Source: Taxillus chinensis
Lineage: Eukaryota; Streptophyta; Magnoliopsida; Santalales; Loranthaceae
NCBI GenBank assembly: GCA_023512835.1
Contig: JAKCVP010000355.1
Coordinates: 62,001 to 126,000, forward strand
Reading direction: 5' to 3'
DNA: 64,000 nucleotides
Position 1 is the stretch's first letter. Each line of letters begins with the position of its first letter. The notes beneath the pieces were generated by a model. The model was not told the origin of the DNA and made no database searches. It was given only the letters and a program-made list of their open reading frames with translations. Positions 20,764 to 31,590 of the stretch are shown here, piece by piece. Position numbers and translations under genes: made by a program.

Positions 20764-22155
20764 ATGGCTGCTGACGGCGACAAGCCAGCGGTGTTGATTG
20801 TTGGCGGTCTCGGTGCGTGCCATTGCTATTACCCGGTCCCCCTCACCTGCATGCGCGGCCTCTGCAGGTCATTGTGCATATCAATTCTGCGCCTTATCTT
20901 ACCAAACTTTTCTGCACTACTCGAGCTAACGTCGTCGCAGGCTACATCGGCCGTCACCTCGCCAAGTACATCCACGATAATGACCTCGCGTCTGATTTGC
21001 GTATTGTAGATAAGCAACTTCCAGAACTCGCCTTCCTTCCGCCAGAATTCAAGGAAGCATGCACACGGGAGCGCTTCGTGCAGGCAGACGCTAGCAGAGA
21101 GCGTAAGTCTTTTAAGCCCTTTCTCTTCATTGCACTCTGACCAAGTCGCAGAATTTTTCCCCAAGATCTTTGACAGACCAGAGGGCGCCCAGCCCTTCAA
21201 ATATGTTTTCAATTGCGGCGGAGAATCTCGTTTCGCTGCTGAAGAAGATGCCTACCGTATGCGCTCATTCCTGCTCTCCACAAACCTCGGCAAAGAGGTT
21301 GCGCGTCGACGCATTCCGGCCTACGTAGAGTGCAGCACTGGTCTTGTTTACGAAAGCGCCTCGTCCCCGCGCAAGGAGTCTGACTCCATTGTCAAGTCTG
21401 GCACTTCTGCAGGTAAATGGCGGCTACAGGCCGCAGCCGACTTGCGCAACGCCGCTACCGAGGGTGAACTAAATATGGTGGTGCTACGCCTCCCCAACGT
21501 ATATGGTCCCTATTGCCAAGGATTGCTCAGTACCGTGCTGTGCATGGCGCGGTGCTTCCAGGACATGGAAAGCGAGATGAAATGGCTTTGGGATGAGTCG
21601 CTTCGGTGTCATACGGTTAGTATCCCTTCAAACTGATGATTCTTCCAATGCTAACACCAACAGATACACGTCTTGGATGTTGCTCGCGCTCTCTGGACAG
21701 CCGCTGAATGGCGTGCAAAAGGCACGTGGAAGCCGGAAGATCAGCCCGTTCCCAAAGACGCACCGCCTGCATTCTACGCCGTTTTCAATGTCGTTGATCA
21801 CAACGACACAACGCAGTCACACCTTGCCACCCTCGTCAACAAAATCTTCGACATTCCCACAGGCTTTCATTCTAAGCTCGTTTCAGCATTTGCACGCATG
21901 AATCTTGACTCAATAGTTGATAACGTCAATGACGACACCCTGGACACTTGGGCCGAGCTGCAGGCCAAAGATGGTGTAAAGCAAGGGCCAATAGGGCCGT
22001 ACATCGAAGTGGGCACCTTGAAAGAACAACATCTCAATCTCGACGGCAGTCTCTTCGAGAAGACAACAGGATTCAAATACGAAAAGGATAAGTTACGGGA
22101 AGAAGAGATACGAGACGTCATCGAGAGCTACAAGAGAATGGGCTGGTGGCCGTAA
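20764..22155 (+). CDS. NAD(P)-binding epimerase/dehydratase-like SDR
   Basis: Four exons: 20764-20812, 20941-21102, 21152-21615 and 21664-22155; 388 residues. Introns have GTGCGT, GTAAGT and GTTAGT donors and CAG acceptors, with CTAAC/CTGAC branch points. Splicing rebuilds the Rossmann loop LIVGGLGGYIGRHLAKYI, where the first intron cuts the GGLG|G turn. FNCGGESRF, YVECSTGLVY and RLPNVYGPYCQG match the extended SDR/UDP-glucose 4-epimerase group. At the usual active site the Ser/Thr (CSTGLVY) is present, but where YxxxK is expected the sequence reads SAGKWRLQAAADL with no tyrosine. It probably binds nucleotide, and the substrate is unknown. The C-terminal half (about 200 residues) includes a long region not typical of GalE. 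Cytosolic by lack of targeting signals. Confidence 0.82.
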
Positions 22156-23627
22156 GGCTTCTCCAGTCGAAGCGAAGCATAGACTGTTTCACTGCGTCGC
22201 TGCTTGCTGTCTGGCCTCTGTAATTTGAGCGAGGCACTGCGTATCATGGTTTTGAGCGGTTTGAAAGGGTCGAGTCGGTTTTTTTGTGATACCATAGCGT
22301 CATTTTGCATCGGGTTGAGACAGGTCTGGGTCTTTCATGGGAGCCAAACCGATCATTGTTAGAGCGTGCGGTAATGTAATGAAAACCCTGTTATTTGTCT
22401 GTTTGGTTTGAGTTTTTCTGGCAGTGACATGACAGCTGTGTTTTCGCTGGGATATTTCCTTGCCATTTCGACTACCCTGTTATACTTGGAACAATGTAGT
22501 CGCCAGGTTTGAGGGTCTTCAGAATTCCCTGGGCTCCAGAGAATCTCCTTGGCCGACGAAGAAGGCGATCAATGCGTTTGGCTTCACCAGGTCCAAAACA
22601 GCAAACCAGGTAGGAACTGATGCAACACATCAGCCCGTGTCATGTAGATTAGATCAAGGTCTGCAGACAGCCCAGATCCCGCATCCAAGATCTGGTCGCG
22701 ACAAGCATCACATGGCACCGGCAGTACGAGTCAAGAACAAGAGTGTGATGGGGCTATATCGAGTCGGCACCAGGAGTGCAGTGGTTACGCTACAGTATGA
22801 AGTGCCGCGTCAATGGCCGTTCGGGAAACGTCAGCTGTACGCACTGACGGGCTTGTACCATGTACATCTCACGTGGTACAGAGAGACTTTGTCAGGGATC
22901 TTCTCTGCACAGCCTCACTGGACTTGTTCCGCTTATGTTGATGTGTAATTTAACGTGACAAGAATTGTTTGGCATGAATCAGGGCGGTGGATGGATCGAC
23001 GGATTGCGAGCACATTTTGACTGAATTCGGCTTGCAGCACCGTTGGAACAGTCAAACATCATGTCAATATTGGGCTGGACCTTGCACGAAGAGATATCTA
23101 AGCGGTAGATACATGGCCTAAATCTTGTATGAATTAGCGAGGTGCTCGAGTTGACTCTGAAGCAGTGAATAATTGTTGTGGGGTGCGTCAGGAAAAAATT
23201 AGAGTAGTTGTGTTGCATTTGTGATCCTCATGGGAATCGGAGTTAAAAGGTTTTAATCATTCGCAAAAGGAAAAGAGCATATGGATCGGAGAGAAAAGGA
23301 CTGAACGTACCACATATGTCAAAAGACCTCATTGCAACCTTGTATAGACGAATTAGTTGCTTGGAGACACAATCTTCAAGCATCATGCAAACGAGGGGCG
23401 AACATGTGAAAAGTCGCGTGAGCAATCAAGCTTTCGTCGAATTCTTCGTCTGACAGTCCCAAAATTATCAGTCGCGCTGGGTATCCAGTACCGTTTTCCG
23501 GCCTTGTTCCGAAAATGCAATGCAGTCGTATCAAGTCGTCAACAGTCCATGAAAACAAAGCGAGTTGCTTTTCGTTCGACATCGTGAAGCAAGACCTTTC
23601 GATAGAGAACCGAACACTTCGAGACGC
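22156..23627. other. 1.5-kb intergenic region
   Basis: Between the convergent 3' ends of the epimerase-like gene and RPP0. A 162-codon plus-strand frame (22460-22948) has no recognisable features and I do not call it. No tRNA or repeat seen. Confidence 0.5.
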
Positions 23628-24635
23628 TTAGTCGAAGAGACCGAAGCCCATGTCATCGTCCTCCTCCTCTTCGTCCTCCTTCTCCTCTTCCTTGGCAGCC
23701 TCAGCAGCAGGAGCGTCGCCAGAAGCGGCAGCAGCAACGGGAGCAGCGGAGGCGTAGGCCTCGGGGTTGGCGATGCGGTCCTTCAGCTCCTCAATCTCAG
23801 GCCAGCTGTACTCGGTTGCGACGGCGACAGCGAGGACGTTCTTCCTGTAGGTGCCGAACAGAGAGTGGGCAACAGAAGGAAGAGTGGGGTAGTTGGCAGC
23901 CAGAGAGATGTTGGTGATGGTAGCGATGGCCGAGCCGAAAGCCTTGAGTAGCTGGCTCTCCTCAATGTCCAAGATCTCGGGACCGAAGACCTGGCCCTGG
24001 TCGTAGATCTGGGAGATACCCATACCGTAGGTGAAAGGAGAGATGTTCAGCATGTTCAGGAGGGTGGCTTCGGAAGCACCGACCTTGGCACCAGCGTCGG
24101 CGACCTTGACATCGGAGACGATTTCAATGGTACCACGGGCAATCTTGGTGGGGACACCGAGAGCCTGGAAGAAAGAGGTCTTGCCGGGTTCCATACCAGT
24201 GTTACCAGCGGGGACGAACACATCGGCGGGAGCGATGGCACCGGCACGGGCAGGGGCAGCGACCTTGTTGGATGTGATCTTCTCGCGGATCTCCTTAAGA
24301 TCGCCGTTGGTGAAGACGAAACCGACATTGCCCTTGACGAAGGGGAGGAGGTTGGACCACTCAGGGTTATCGGAACCGTAGAGCTTGACAGCACGGCGAA
24401 CCTATACGGCCAATCAATTGCTATTCGCGAATACTCTATATTGTTCCTCGAGACATACCATGGTGTTCTTACCCATCAGGACGACACCCTGTCCACGCAG
24501 AGACACACGAATTTCGTGCATCTGCTGGGAAGAGACATTGTCAACGGTGACGATGAAGATGGACTTGTAGGTCTCCAGAAGGGTCTTGAGCTTCTCGAAG
24601 TAGACGGCCTTGGCCTGTGCTTTTCCGCCCGCCAT
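23628..24635 (-). CDS. RPP0: 60S acidic ribosomal protein P0 (uL10)
   Basis: Two exons on the minus strand, 24635-24459 and 24401-23628, 316 residues. The 57-nt intron (GTATGT donor, TATAG acceptor) lies between the Met and Val of NTMVRRAV. P0 anchors the P1/P2 stalk to the large subunit and recruits translation GTPases. The N-terminal domain binds rRNA; the C-terminus has an Ala-rich hinge ([18 protein letters not shown]), an acidic EEEEDDD block and the universal stalk end DDMGFGLFD. Codons are strongly biased, as expected for a ribosomal protein. The start codon is 271 bp from that of the divergent TRM82. Confidence 0.97.
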
Positions 24636-24906
24636 ATCTTCTGAGAGGTATAGCTTGTTTAAGGACTTGGAAAGTGAAGAATGTGTAAAGAAGGGTAATG
24701 TGCTTTCGCGCTGAGGGATGAAGTTCGCAAAGTGAAGTTTTGGCTCGCATGTGTGCACATCGGCTTCGGCTGTTAGTTTTGCCGATAAACAAGCTATGCC
24801 TTTCTGGGACAAAGTGATGGCCTCCATGGCAGGTCCTTCTCAAATCTATGATTTTTGGAAGAGCCTGAGCGCTACTCCACAATCTGGAATCCAGGCGACG
24901 TTAAGC

Positions 24907-26617
24907 ATGTCTGGGGGCAAGTATGGTACCGATGGCCTCACCGGATTCAATGCTCACCCGTTTCAGTGCCTTGCGCCGCTGCAATGGCAGCAGCCAGAAG
25001 GAGGTTCGACTCGACAAGAAACAAAGACGAAGCTCCTCGTGGCTTGCAGCCTACGGCTTTTCGTAGTGGACTTTCCAAGCGGTAGAATTGATGGCTGTTG
25101 GGACGCAGATACTCACGGGTCTAAGGTAGGCATTCGCCGTAGCAACACTTCTAGTATCGCAAAGCAGTTTCTGCGAAGCGTCGCGCGCAAAGCATTTCTG
25201 TCACTGGACTTTCGAACAGATATCGGCTGACATGCGATAGGGCACTATCATTAAGCTTGCTATATCTCGGAACAAGAAGCATGTGGCTGTCGTGACAAGC
25301 GAGGACAAGGCCGTGCATGTACTCACCATAACACCCACAGGCATCGAGCACAAGAACAAACGATGCATGCCTAAGCGGCCGTGTGCTATCGCCTGGAATC
25401 CGGATTCGAAGCACATTTTAGTAGCTGACAAATTTGGCGACGTCTACAGTCTGGATCTGGAGGATCGGGTTGGCTCTGAAATCACAGCAGTGAACGAAAA
25501 GGCTGAGCCACCTACCAAAAAGTTTAAACCTAGCGCAAATCCACTCACCGTTCATACGAAAGGGAACCTGAGGGCTTTGGAGAACCAGATTCGAATGGCA
25601 GAAGAGTCTAAAAAGAAGGACAAAGATTATGATACGTCGATGCAACCCATCCTCGGCCACGTCTCGATGGTAACAGATCTCGTAGCTTACAATTGTCCGG
25701 AGTTGTCCAAGACTGGAAAGTTTGGATGTCTACCGTCCCACGGGCCCGGGCTCCAACTCGTAAAGGGCCAGGGTCCCAAGCGGTCAGTCATCGTCACGAG
25801 CGACAGAGATGAGCACATACGCATCAGCAGAGGACTACCCCAGGCACACATCATCCATTCTCACTGCTGGGGTCACGAAGAATTCGTCAGCAAACTTGCT
25901 GTGGTCCGGAGTGGTGAATATCTTGTCTCAGGTGGAGGAGACAAATGGCTCGGGGTCTGGATGTGGAATACTGGGGAACTGTTGGGCAAACTTGAGCTGG
26001 GTTTCCCGGAGTCGAGAGGTTCGGAAGAAGATGCAGGGCGCGTGGCAAGTAGCAATCCACCCAAAGATGCTACAAAGCCTGCGGTGTCTGGAATCTGGAG
26101 TTTTGAGACCGATGCGGAGCCTCACTCGAGTGGGGACTTCAGCCTAGTGGTGGCTCTAGAAGGCGTCACAGCTCTCAAAACATACACTGGATCACTAAGA
26201 GGTCGTATCGATAAATGTGATATCGAAGTACCAGGCAATGTCCTCGACGCTGCCCTTTTCAGCAGACCCAAGGTGAGCGATGATGGCAAAGAAAGCGTCG
26301 AGCGCTTTGCTGTAGTGTCGATCGACAATCTGCACAAAGCTGGTTCAATTGCAGAGGTCGACAGTAGCGCCACGACGCGACCTCGATTACAAGTGCTTCG
26401 CATTGACGGAGATGCTAGTACAGAGTTTCGAGATGCTGATTCGGGCAGCGATGGGATCCAGATTTCCGATCAATTCTACAATAACTTCAAACAGAGCATT
26501 GATGAGGCTGGGTTGGAAATAAAAGTAGCGCAAGATGCCAGGCTCGCAGATGTCTTCTACGGCATAGAAAATCTTCGTAAGCGAGCGGGAGCCAGCAAGG
26601 AGGAAGCGGATGAATGA
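24907..26617 (+). CDS. TRM82: tRNA (guanine-N7) methyltransferase non-catalytic subunit Trm82
   Basis: Two exons, 24907-25125 and 25241-26617, 531 residues. The 115-nt intron has a weak GTAGGC donor, a GCTGAC branch and a GATAG acceptor; it joins DTHGSK to GTIIKLAISRNKKH. Trm82 is the WD40 partner that activates Trm8 for m7G46 formation in tRNA. Evidence: HPFQCLAPL near the N-terminus, WD-like blades, the family signature VTSDRDEHIRISRGLPQA, and YLVSGGGDKWLGVW. The start is uncertain. I took 24907, which puts HPFQCL about 17 residues in, as in relatives. In-frame ATGs at 24826 (better context, ccATGg), 24817 and 24796 would add 27-37 residues. Divergent from RPP0. Confidence 0.9.
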
Positions 26618-27226
26618 ACGGCATTCTCAGGTTTTCCACTGAATTAGCAGATGGATATCTAAGCTTCGCAGGTGCAATGACACAGAGGGTTCCTGATTTT
26701 CGTCATCTCTCGCCATTCCGAAGATCGGTCAGTGGAGCAGGAAACCAACTGCCTGGAAGATCGTTGTTCGTAGCGCCAAGCCGCAACTCCATTCGTCGTT
26801 GTGGTCACAGCGCGTCTCGAAGGATCTGTCGCAAGCTTCCGTAAGCCAACACAAGGAACAACTCTCACAAATCAACGCAGTATCGCAGCGCCATCCGCAT
26901 AAGGTCTATCAGATTCTGCACAACTTTTTTTGTCTCTCCGAAAGCCGCACCTTGTACCTTGTCTACTTTGCCCTTACGTGATTCTACCTGTATCTGCCAC
27001 GCCTATCCAGGTACCTACCTTCCACCTTATACCCCCCACACGCTCGCCCACCATTCCGCCCTTCAAGCTGTTTTCCCACGCCTTTCGCCGACCTCTTCTT
27101 TCTTCATTCACATACTCTTCCTTTGCATATCCTCTCCTTGCAGCGAGCACAACCTACCATTTCACAAGTCTCCCCTCTGCCCCACCTTCGTCTTATCCTG
27201 CGCCCTCCAAAGTACAGTCCCGCAAG
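26618..27226 (+). other. TRM82-TRR1 intergenic region with C/T-rich TRR1 leader
   Basis: From about 26930 to 27226 the plus strand is strongly pyrimidine-rich (CCTTCCACC, CCTCTTCTTTC, CCCCTCTGCCCC), typical of promoters and leaders of highly expressed fungal genes. The frame is open through it but begins only with TTG, so I do not extend TRR1 into it. Confidence 0.55.
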
Positions 27227-28297
27227 ATGCATAGCAAAGTGGTGATTATTGGCTCTGGCCCAGCTGCCCACACTGCAGCAATCTACACTGCACGCGCGGA
27301 CCTCTCGCCCGTACTATATGAAGGCTTCCTCGCCCTGGGAATCGCGGCAGGTGGCCAGCTTACCACCACCGACGAAGTAGAGAACTACCCTGGTTTCGAG
27401 ATGATCAAAGGCGGCGAGCTCATGGACAAGATGCGTGCGCAATCCGAGGCCTGCGGTACCAAGATCATCTCCCAGACAGTCGGCAAGGTGGACCTGAGCG
27501 CTCGTCCCTTCAAGTTCTGGATACATCCCATTGGCGACGAAGAGAACCTTGAGCCAGAAACCCACACTGCAGACAGTTTGATCGTCGCGACTGGCGCAAA
27601 GGCACGGAGATTGGGTCTGGAGGGCGAGGAGACATACTGGGGAAGCGGTGTCAGCGCCTGCGCTGTATGCGACGGCAGTGCACCTATCTTCAGGGAGAAG
27701 CCGCTGGTCGTGATTGGCGGTGGTGACTCCGCTGTCGAGGAAAGCTTATATCTTACAAAGAAGGCTAGCAAGGTCACTGTACTTGTGCGCCGCGACGTGC
27801 TACGCGCCAGCAAGATCAACGCAAGGAGACTGAGCACGCATCCCAAGGTGGAGATCAAGTACAACACTGTTGGTGTGAAGATCGAGGGTGACGAACGTGG
27901 TCTAATGAATGCTCTGCACGTAAAGGACGTGAAGACTGGGAAGGTGGAGAAGCTCGACGCCAATGGACTCTTCTATGCCGTCGGCCACGACCCTGCGACA
28001 AGTCTATTCAAGGGTCAATTGGACATGGACGAGGATGGATATCTAATCACAGAACCTGGCAACGCGCACACTAGCATCGAAGGCGTTTTCGCTGCTGGTG
28101 ATGTGCAAGACAAGAAGTATAGACAGGCAATCACAAGCGCAGGAACAGGATGTGTAGCCGCCCTAGAGGCGGAGAAGTTCCTGGCTGAGCACGAGGAGGA
28201 TGTTGCCAATGGTGTCGAGGCCGATAACGAAGCCAAGAAGCCGGTGGGTGAGAACGCATCGGAAGCGCCCGAGTATAGAAGCAACCCCTTGTTGTGA
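27227..28297 (+). CDS. TRR1: thioredoxin reductase (NADPH)
   Basis: 356 residues, single exon. A low-molecular-weight flavoenzyme that passes electrons from NADPH through FAD to thioredoxin. Visible parts: FAD site VVIIGSGPAAHTAA (5-18), GGQLTTTDEVENYPGF, redox disulphide CAVC (145-148), NADPH site VIGGGDSAVEES (163-172), and the C-terminal FAD motif GVFAAGDVQDKKYRQA. The C-terminal 30 residues are a low-complexity acidic tail. I chose the ATG at 27227 because it starts the conserved domain at once. No mitochondrial presequence is encoded downstream of an ATG, so a cytosolic form is expected. Confidence 0.96.
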   Translation: MHSKVVIIGSGPAAHTAAIYTARADLSPVLYEGFLALGIAAGGQLTTTDEVENYPGFEMIKGGELMDKMRAQSEACGTKIISQTVGKVDLSARPFKFWIHPIGDEENLEPETHTADSLIVATGAKARRLGLEGEETYWGSGVSACAVCDGSAPIFREKPLVVIGGGDSAVEESLYLTKKASKVTVLVRRDVLRASKINARRLSTHPKVEIKYNTVGVKIEGDERGLMNALHVKDVKTGKVEKLDANGLFYAVGHDPATSLFKGQLDMDEDGYLITEPGNAHTSIEGVFAAGDVQDKKYRQAITSAGTGCVAALEAEKFLAEHEEDVANGVEADNEAKKPVGENASEAPEYRSNPLL

Positions 28298-28928
28298 GAC
28301 TTGGCTCAGATTGGGTCAGCTTAGGAGCATATGGTGGAGAGGAATGAATCTGAAGCGGTGTCAGATGCGACAATAGAAGTACACGCATAGCATTTGACTT
28401 TACTATTCACGTAGAAATTACGAAGCTTTGAATTATACATGTATCTGGACTTGATTCCAAAGTGCTCAGTAGAGCAAAGACTGCCCATTTCACACTTCGG
28501 CGCCCAGCAACGAGCTTCATAGGATGTAGCCTTTGCCAACGCGAAGACTGACATGTCATGTTTGGACGAGGCAGTCAAGTAGTGTAATTTCAGAGGCGGC
28601 AGTGTCTCTATGCAACAGAAATAAAAGACTCGGACCCTCGAACGAGGTGTTAGGGAGCAATTCGTATCAATTCGATTAGAGAACCACGAATACTGAGCAA
28701 GAACGCCATGCAAACCTGCCCCCTTTTCGTGGAAGGCATCCAATGCGACACAAACCAGATCCTTTAGCATGCTCACCGATGCAGGATGGATTGATAATGA
28801 CAGCAACATTATCAATGCCTCTATTTTGTCGTGACGGCGTGACAACATCCCATGCAACTCTAAATTGTTCTGCAATAAATGAACCTGCACGCCAGACGCC
28901 ATCCTGAAGCCACACATGGTGTCGCCGC
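28298..28928. other. convergent TRR1/YDJ1 3' region
   Basis: About 630 bp between two stop codons. A 207-codon minus-strand frame crosses it (28321-28944) but overlaps the YDJ1 stop and lacks any motif, so it is probably chance within the 3' UTR. Confidence 0.5.
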
Positions 28929-30357
28929 TTACTGGCTGGCGCACTGCACGCGCTCACCGCCGCCCATTTCCTCGTCGTCTTCGTCGCTTACAGCTGCACC
29001 TTGAGCTCGTCGCTCCTCACCTCGAGCCGTGTCGACATCATCAAGCTGATAATCCTCGACCATGGCGTCTGCTGGCGGTTGGTTGAACTTCATTCGCGGT
29101 GGGAGAATAGATTCGAGAGCTGTTCGCTGTTCATCCGTAATGGTCTGTCGTGGAGGGAACTTTACGTTGAACTGGATGTAGAGATTGCCAAAGTCGTGGT
29201 GACGGTGCGAGGGCATACCTTGGCCCCGGATTACCTTGACGGAGCCTTGAAATTGTCAGCATTCGAACTGGTTCAGCTCGAGTCTTGACAGACTTACCTG
29301 GCGCGATCATCTCTCCAGGGAGAATCTCAATGTTCAGCCAACGATCGTCTAGATGCTCCAATGGGTAGACACCGCCAGCTATCGCAGTTATGAGATCGAT
29401 GTCTGCATGGTGGAACAAGTCGTCGTCTTTGCGTTGGAAGCGAGGGTGTGGCTTTTGCTCAATCTCGAACTGAACATCGCCGGGCTCGATGCCGGGGACT
29501 TGGTCACCCTCGCCAGGAAAGTCGATGCGTTGTCCAGACTTTACGCCCTTGTCGACATGAACGTGGAGCACTTTCCTTTCAACGGTGGTCTTCTTGCCCT
29601 TGCACTGTTTGCATCGGTCCTTGTCTTTGATCATCTCACCCTCGCCGTTGCAGTCAGGGCAAACAGTCTGGAAGCGCTGAATCATGGGGCCCATCTGGCG
29701 CATCATCATCTTCACGCCCTGGCCTCCACAGCCTGTGCAACTCTTGACTGAGCCTGGCTTGCCGCCGACACCATCACATGTCGGGCAGATGACTGATTTC
29801 TGGAGAGCAAGCTTGCTGACCTTACCACGGTACATGTCTTCGAGAGTCACTTTGTGCTGGTGCTTGATGGTGCGGGCTTTCTTAGGTCCTTCACGGCCAC
29901 CCATGCCGCCTCCAAACATATTCCCAAATCCACCCCCGAAGCCGCCAGCGCCACCACCGCCGAAGAATTGGGAGAACAGGTCCTCGGCTTTCATGCCTCC
30001 GGCACCACCACCGCCTTGCTCTAGGCCCTGCTCTCCATACTGGTCATAGATCTGTCGCTTCTGCGGGTCTGCGAGTATTTCATACGCGTGGGAGATCTCT
30101 TTGAATTTGGCTTCGGCTGCAGGGTCGCCACGATTTTTGTCTGTGCAGGAGTGCATAAGTCTCTGTCTCAACTGAGTCGTCAGGTACCAGGTTACTTACC
30201 GGGGTGATGCTTCAACGCATTTTTCTTGTAGGCGCTCTTGAGCTGTGACTCGGATGCATCTGGCTGAACGCCGAGCAGTTCTGTGCAGGCTATGTTAGCA
30301 CAGACTCCAAAGCGAAGGCACAGGTTGCGCACCGTAAAACTTAGTCTCTGCTACCAT
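28929..30357 (-). CDS. YDJ1: type I DnaJ/Hsp40 co-chaperone with CaaX end (Ydj1/Mas5)
   Basis: Four exons on the minus strand: 30357-30333, 30280-30200, 30140-29298 and 29245-28929; 421 residues. Introns are 52, 59 and 52 nt. The second intron splits the Asp codon of the HPD motif, so only the spliced form gives HHPDKNRGD. Domain order: J domain (1-70), Gly/Phe-rich region (75-110), zinc-finger domain with four CxxCxGxG-type repeats (CPTCDGVG, CTGCGGQG, CPDCNGEG, CKQCKGKK), then two C-terminal substrate-binding domains. The protein ends VQCASQ. CASQ is the same farnesylation box as yeast Ydj1 and predicts membrane-tethered cytosolic Hsp70 co-chaperone function. The C-terminal linker is acidic. 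Confidence 0.96.
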
Positions 30358-31590
30358 ACTGAAGCGCAGTGGCGTTGGTCAGATTCGGTGAGGATGAAGT
30401 TTGGTAAACAGGCACTCAGCCTCTCGAGAAAGTATGAGGTGCTTTATAGGTGCGAAGCAAGTTGCGAGGGTGAGGAGGAAGATTCTGGTGGGGAGTGTGA
30501 ACGGATCTACGTTGTTGGCTTGCTCGTGAAAATGCGGGCGCGATCTTCTAGGGCAACGGCGCAAGACCCCAAGAAGTGAGGCTGGGACCAAGTAAAGGTA
30601 GAGAATTCGCAACTGCTTGTGAAAAAGAAGTGTTGGTCGCGGAGAGATGATGTAGGGCAGTAGTATGTAATATCGACGCTTCTGTGCTACTCTACACGCC
30701 CAGAAGAACCCAGTCGTCTCAAAACTGATTCACAGCGCTTCTTTACACAGACGGGCGTAGAAGCTCGTCGAAAGGCAAGTCTAAGGGCTGCCCAGCGCAG
30801 CGTTCTGAGCACCCACCCACGTGACAACATCAACTTGTCGCGTAGCAGGAGCGGTCTGCATGTGGCATCTAACATCTGTGATCGATATGTAACAGCAACA
30901 CTGGTAGCGAAGCGATACTAGATTGAGGAACGATCATATTTGAGCGAAGAAAGCAAATTGTTTTGGCGGATGAAGGTGTTGCCAGTGTCACGGGCGGCGT
31001 GCAGCTGCTGCTGGCCCCAGCCACGAATCTTGGGAGACCCCGAATCGTGCCGTCGGACTGCGTCCGAATCCAGGTTACAGTACTTTCAGGCCGCACTACC
31101 CATGTCATTGTCTGTTCAAGACCAGCGTCTCTATAGGCTCTCGAGTATTTTCTCTTGCGTCAGCGCCCTAATTCCAAGCGAATCTAGCATCCCCGGTCTG
31201 CGTCAATGATCTGTCGACCCTAGTGTCTCATAAGAGACATCAGCTGAGCAACGAAGCCTTGTCTGTTTCAGCTCGATGTCCATGCTCTCGTGAAGTCATT
31301 GTGCAGAGATCGTATGCGTCCTCGGTGAACTGGACAATACGTAAAAAATTACTCGGTGTGCGTGACCCCTGGTAATAGCCCCTTTGAATGAAGCAAACAT
31401 CTTCATCTTGCGATGGCGGGCTCCTTCTCGGAAGATTGCTTCGGTAATGGAGCGCGTTTTCCGAGATGGGTACCCGAGGGCGGTTGTCGTAGCAACACTT
31501 GTATATGCTGGAGACCACCTCACACCAATACTTGCTGTTTACGCAAGGTCATCCAGCCGAGCTTCCATAGCCCTTCACCCGATCTTCGCA
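30358..31590. other. 1.2-kb region upstream of YDJ1 and the PLK-like kinase
   Basis: Divergent promoters. No supported gene. A perfect hairpin, TGTCTC-ATAA-GAGACA, lies at 31224-31239. The kinase frame is open from 31384, but the residues before 31591 look like untranslated leader. Confidence 0.5.

Noticed and set aside
22460..22948. 162-codon plus frame between the epimerase and RPP0
   Set aside because: No recognisable domain, no splice support, and it sits between two convergent 3' ends.
26930..27226. N-terminal extension of thioredoxin reductase
   Set aside because: The frame is open, but its first codon is TTG and the DNA is a pyrimidine-rich leader; the conserved domain starts right at the ATG at 27227.
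28321..28944. 207-codon minus frame after YDJ1
   Set aside because: It overlaps the YDJ1 stop in another frame, lies in the expected 3' UTR and shows no motif.
31224..31239. Resemblance of the hairpin to the Tn5 mosaic end (ATAAGAGACA)
   Set aside because: Only ten bases match, no transposase is present, and the inverted symmetry differs from a mosaic end. Treated as coincidence.
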